In this document: positions 33,288-36,082 of the stretch, piece after piece
How positions within the stretch are numbered: the stretch's first letter is position 1
Layout: each line of letters opens with the position of its first letter
Assembly: GCA_030751095.1 (NCBI GenBank)
Contig: JASMGX010000014.1
Location: 1-36,082, forward strand
From: Pirellulales bacterium
GTDB lineage: Bacteria; Planctomycetota; Planctomycetia; Pirellulales; UBA7805
DNA length: 36,082 bases
Direction: 5' to 3'
The notes under the pieces: model-generated
Told to the model about the DNA's origin: nothing
Databases searched by the model: none
Seen by the model: only the letters and a program-made list of their open reading frames with translations
Position numbers and translations under genes: made by a program

Positions 33288-33788
33288 TTATGAACTCGAT
33301 GTATTGCGACTTCCCATTTTGTTCTTCACGACAGGCTCTTTGCCGGGTAGGAGTGTTATCGTGCCACCTGCCTTTTTAATTTTTTCCTCGGCACTTTTGC
33401 TAAATCGATGTGCAGCCACGTTTAACTTTTTCTTCAATTCGCCATTTCCAAGTACCTTGAACTGGTCAAAGTGTGGCCCGATGAGACGTTTCTCTCGTAC
33501 GGTGTCCGGCGTTACCTTGTCGCCACTGGAGAAAGCGGTTTGTAAATCGCCGATATTGACAATGGCCACAATCGATCCCCAGCGGTTGTTAAAACCACGT
33601 TTCGGTATCCGGCGCACCATCGGCATGCTGCCACCCTGGAACGTCACACGACAGGAAAATCCTGCACGTGAATGTTGTCCCTTATGTCCGCGACCGGCGG
33701 TTTTCCCATGGCCAGAACCGGGGCCACGACCAATTCTTCGTCGCTGCTTGTATTTCTTGATGCCGCGATTGACGTCATGCAGGTTCAT
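33288..33788 (-). CDS. rplO: 50S ribosomal protein L15
   Basis: A 166-residue L15 starting [20 protein letters not shown], with the Gly-rich [24 protein letters not shown] segment typical of L15, the [17 protein letters not shown] motif, and the C-terminal L18e/L15 fold ([20 protein letters not shown]). It is slightly longer than the usual 145-150 because of a C-terminal extension ([14 protein letters not shown]). The ATG overlaps the rpsE stop by four bases, so the two are coupled. The rpmD gene (L30), which often sits between rpsE and rplO, is absent. Confidence 0.96.
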   Translation of the reverse strand: MNLHDVNRGIKKYKQRRRIGRGPGSGHGKTAGRGHKGQHSRAGFSCRVTFQGGSMPMVRRIPKRGFNNRWGSIVAIVNIGDLQTAFSSGDKVTPDTVREKRLIGPHFDQFKVLGNGELKKKLNVAAHRFSKSAEEKIKKAGGTITLLPGKEPVVKNKMGSRNTSSS

Positions 33789-34285
33789 GTCAGGGTAACT
33801 CCTCGAAGTCGCTCTATTTCGCCACGAGACCGCAATTGCTGGAGTGCCGCAATCGTGGCCTTGACCAACGTAACTGAATTATTGGATCCAAAACTTTTGG
33901 TCAGAATATCGTGGATTCCCGCCGCTTCACAGACAGCTCGGACCGCCGCGCCTGCGATCACACCTGTTCCCGGTGAGGCAGGTACTAAAATCACTTTCGC
34001 TGCTCCGAACTGTCCCTTGACGGTATGCGGGATGGTGCTGTCCGCCAGTTCGATATCCATTTGATTGCGGGTGCCGCACTTGACTGCTTTTTCGACCGCT
34101 GGTGGCACTTCATTTGCTTTTCCATACCCCCAGCCGACACGTCCATTGCCGTTGCCGACAACAACCATGGCCGCAAAGCTGAAGCGACGTCCTCCCTTGA
34201 CGACAGCCGCACACCTCTTAATTTTGACGACCTTATCAATCAATTCGCCGGTCGTTTTGGATTCTTTTTCTGCAGTTCTTGCCAC
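33785..34285 (-). CDS. rpsE: 30S ribosomal protein S5
   Basis: A 166-residue S5 with the N-terminal double-stranded-RNA-binding-like domain ([20 protein letters not shown], then [19 protein letters not shown]) and the C-terminal domain ([38 protein letters not shown]). S5 acts in decoding fidelity and messenger unwinding. The start is GTG 34285 with AGGAG ten bases upstream. The short N-terminal extension is Lys/Glu/Thr-rich. Coupled to rplO by ATGA. Confidence 0.97.
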   Translation of the reverse strand: MARTAEKESKTTGELIDKVVKIKRCAAVVKGGRRFSFAAMVVVGNGNGRVGWGYGKANEVPPAVEKAVKCGTRNQMDIELADSTIPHTVKGQFGAAKVILVPASPGTGVIAGAAVRAVCEAAGIHDILTKSFGSNNSVTLVKATIAALQQLRSRGEIERLRGVTLT

Positions 34286-34321
34286 GGTTGGGCTACTCCT
34301 GGAAACTAATGATTTCCTCGT

Positions 34322-34690
34322 TCAAAATTCAAGACCTGCCTCGCGGGCCGCTTCTGCCAATGCGGCAACCCGGCCGTGATACTTACAGGGACCACGGTCA
34401 AATGCACACGCCTTGATTCCTGCCTCCTGTCCTCGTTCCGCAATCGCCTTGCCGACCGATGCGGCAGCGTCGATATTTCCCCCATACGCAACCTGTTTGT
34501 GCAGTTCCGCTTCGACAGTACTGGCAGATGCTAAAGTTTTCCCAGTCGTATCGTCAATCAACTGGGCATACATGTGGCGGTGGCTCCGAAAAATCGTCAG
34601 GCGGGGTTGCGAGGCCGTTCCCTGCACCCGTTTACGGACACGAAACCGCCTTCGCTGCCGTTGCCGTCTTATCGCTTTTTCATGATTCAT
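34322..34690 (-). CDS. rplR: 50S ribosomal protein L18
   Basis: ATG 34690 gives 122 residues, the usual length, beginning [20 protein letters not shown], an Arg-rich N-terminus that contacts 5S rRNA. The core contains [31 protein letters not shown] and the conserved ending [20 protein letters not shown]. The frame is open upstream to 34771, but those residues overlap rplF and match nothing. The gap to rplF is 43 bases. Confidence 0.95.
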   Translation of the reverse strand: MNHEKAIRRQRQRRRFRVRKRVQGTASQPRLTIFRSHRHMYAQLIDDTTGKTLASASTVEAELHKQVAYGGNIDAAASVGKAIAERGQEAGIKACAFDRGPCKYHGRVAALAEAAREAGLEF

Positions 34691-34733
34691 GGCTTCGAAA
34701 CCAACTCTCGTTTTACGGATGGATGAGTTTTCG

Positions 34734-35276
34734 TTAGGCTCCCACAGCCTTACCCGCCTTACGACGGACATATTCGTCTACGTAACGGATTCCTTTGCCC
34801 TTGTAAGGCTCAGGTTTGCGGACTGCCCGTACTTCTGCAGCAAACTGTCCCACTTTTTGTTTATCAACGCCTTTGATGTGAACATGCGTCTGGTCGGGAC
34901 AACTCACATCCAAACCTTGTGGAATTGCCTTGTGGACCTCGTTTGCAAAACCGACTCGCAGCTGTAGCGTCTGCTCTTGAATTGCCGCCAGATAACCGAC
35001 GCCAACGATTTCCAATTTCTTTTCGTAGCCTTTGGTGACTCCTTCCACCATATTTTGCACGAGTGCTCGGGTCAGACCGTGGTACGCTCGCGATTCTTTA
35101 TTGTCGTCGGACCGCTGGATCAGGATTTGTTTGCCATCGTCGATTACAGCCGTAATCTCCGGTCGATGGGAATAACTGAGCTTGCCCAGCGGTCCCTCGA
35201 CAGAAACCAGGCTGCCATCGATCGACACATTAACGCCGCTCGGAATAACAATCGGTTGGTTGCCAATTCGCGACAT
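34734..35276 (-). CDS. rplF: 50S ribosomal protein L6
   Basis: A 180-residue L6 beginning [20 protein letters not shown], with two copies of the L6 fold. The first has [12 protein letters not shown] and [20 protein letters not shown]-like features; the second ends with the signature [21 protein letters not shown]6 binds 23S rRNA near the sarcin-ricin loop. AGGA lies about ten bases upstream of ATG 35276. The 73-base gap to rpsH is the longest within the ribosomal run. Confidence 0.97.
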   Translation of the reverse strand: MSRIGNQPIVIPSGVNVSIDGSLVSVEGPLGKLSYSHRPEITAVIDDGKQILIQRSDDNKESRAYHGLTRALVQNMVEGVTKGYEKKLEIVGVGYLAAIQEQTLQLRVGFANEVHKAIPQGLDVSCPDQTHVHIKGVDKQKVGQFAAEVRAVRKPEPYKGKGIRYVDEYVRRKAGKAVGA

Positions 35277-35349
35277 GATCTTTTATTCCTGTCCGCCGAT
35301 TCTTTTAATAATCCAAAAGCAAAGATGTGGTATTTAAATGTTGTACGGA

Positions 35350-35745
35350 CTACCAAACTTCACAAAGGACCTCTCCGCCGAGGTTCCGCTGCCTCGCTTC
35401 ACGATCCGAAATGACACCCCGACTTGTGCTGACGATTGAGATTCCAAGTCCATTGAGAATCGGCTGCAAATTATTCGCTCCGTTATAGATTCTCCGCCCA
35501 GGTTTGCTAATCCGTTTGATGTGTCGAATAACACGCTCGCCGTTGGGACCATATTTGAGATCGAGTCGAATTGCAGGAAACTTTGTTTCCGTCGATTCCT
35601 TCCAGTCCCAGATGTATCCCTCGCGTTTAAGCACTTCTGCCATGCCGCGTTTTACCTTGGACGTGGGAACTTCGACATGAGGTCGCTCGATCCGTACAGC
35701 ATTCCGGATACGGGTCAACATATCAGCAATCGGGTCAGTCATCAT
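35350..35745 (-). CDS. rpsH: 30S ribosomal protein S8
   Basis: A 131-residue S8 beginning MMTDPIADMLTRIRNAVRIE and ending with the rRNA-binding signature STSRGVISDREARQRNLGGE followed by VLCEVW. S8 binds the central domain of 16S rRNA and, in E. coli, represses the spc operon at the rplE region; whether that control exists here is not visible because the rplX-rplE junction is outside the window. GGAG is 11 bases upstream of the double ATG start. Confidence 0.97.
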   Translation of the reverse strand: MMTDPIADMLTRIRNAVRIERPHVEVPTSKVKRGMAEVLKREGYIWDWKESTETKFPAIRLDLKYGPNGERVIRHIKRISKPGRRIYNGANNLQPILNGLGISIVSTSRGVISDREARQRNLGGEVLCEVW

Positions 35746-35763
35746 CGCAGTACATTCTCCGGT

Positions 35764-35949
35764 TTACCAACTTGCTTTCTTGACGCCTGGAATCACACCC
35801 TCATCTGCCAGATTGCGAAAACAGATCCGGCAAATACCAAACTTACGGTATACGGCACGTGGTCGCCCGCACAATTTGCATCGCCTCTCGATACGAGAGG
35901 AAAATTTAGGGGTTCTCAGCGCTTTAGCGATTTTTGATTTGCTTGCCAT
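35764..35949 (-). CDS. rpsN: 30S ribosomal protein S14, zinc-binding short form (type Z)
   Basis: A 61-residue S14 with two CxxC pairs, [20 protein letters not shown] and [12 protein letters not shown], that hold a zinc ion, ending in PGVKKASW, the invariant C-terminal motif. This is the zinc-containing C+ form; bacteria with zinc-responsive regulation often keep a second, cysteine-free S14 elsewhere. It lies between rplE and rpsH as usual. Confidence 0.96.
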   Translation of the reverse strand: MASKSKIAKALRTPKFSSRIERRCKLCGRPRAVYRKFGICRICFRNLADEGVIPGVKKASW

Positions 35950-36019
35950 AGCGACTTTACTTTTGTTTTGTTCGTTTGTTTGTTAATTCTGACGTTGAAC
36001 CTTCATTTTGTGGCAATCG

Positions 36020-36082
36020 CTAAGTAGCCATTGCCGCTTCCCCTTCCTGACGTAAAGGCAGTCCCAGGCCTACCAGCAGTGT
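36020..36082 (-). CDS. rplE: 50S ribosomal protein L5, C-terminal end (gene begins beyond the window)
   Basis: Reading in from the right edge, the minus strand encodes LLVGLGLPLRQEGEAAMAT and a TAG at 36020-36022. The LL..LG.P(F/L)R pattern is the normal L5 C-terminus (compare LLxxLGMPFR), here followed by about nine extra residues. The position upstream of rpsN is exactly where rplE belongs in the spc operon. It is too short for the usual ORF thresholds. Confidence 0.85.
   Translation of the reverse strand, partial: TLLVGLGLPLRQEGEAAMAT

Overview
The window is about 36 kb of bacterial chromosome, densely coding, with no insertion sequences, phage genes, CRISPR arrays, tRNAs or rRNAs that I can see. 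The gene content suggests a planctomycete (medium confidence). The pointers are separate coaB and coaC genes, a tiny basic protein rich in Arg/Lys after clpB, a Ser/Thr protein kinase, a sigma-54-type promoter, an acidic-tailed TPR protein, and the style of the chorismate mutase/prephenate dehydratase with its Lys-rich N-terminus. This is inference from family knowledge; no database was searched.

Layout. 1-305 (+): end of a flotillin-like protein. 519-8273 (-): a long co-directional run with short gaps, read from right to left: pheA, aroF, tpiA, secG, yicC, gmk, rpoZ, coaC, coaB, then a terminator-like hairpin and a TPR protein. 8274-8639: divergent control region, with a sigma-70 promoter for pheA on one strand and a textbook -24/-12 (sigma-54) promoter for dnaK on the other. 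8640-13475 (+): the chaperones dnaK and clpB. 13615-15460: a small basic protein (-), a flavin-reductase-like protein (+) and a soluble Ser/Thr kinase (-). 15702-20447 (+): a sugar-type ABC importer (binding protein, small two-helix membrane protein, double ATPase, and a permease with a large extra domain). 20469-24846 (+): a three-gene redox module. 24943-28303: two phosphohexomutases in divergent orientation. 28331-36082 (-): acetyl-CoA synthetase after the end of the spc ribosomal operon (rplE partial, rpsN, rpsH, rplF, rplR, rpsE, rplO, secY, adk, map).

The most interesting part is 20469-24846. A membrane-anchored NAD(P)H-type flavoprotein with a C-terminal plant-type [2Fe-2S] domain is followed by a five-helix cytochrome b with two His-x13-His pairs (the spacing of NADPH oxidases and ferric reductases) fused to a DUF547 domain, and then by an anchored seven-haem cytochrome c. 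Predicted topologies agree: cytosolic flavin and Fe-S, haems b across the membrane, and DUF547 plus seven haems c outside. Together they look like a one-way electron conduit from NAD(P)H to a periplasmic acceptor. It lies only 21 bases after the ABC permease gene, so the two may share a transcript.

Other points of note are a sigma-54 promoter at a heat-shock gene, a permease with two apparently duplicated beta-rich modules between membrane helices, and a recurring habit of unrelated 14-20 bp tandem repeats just after stop codons.
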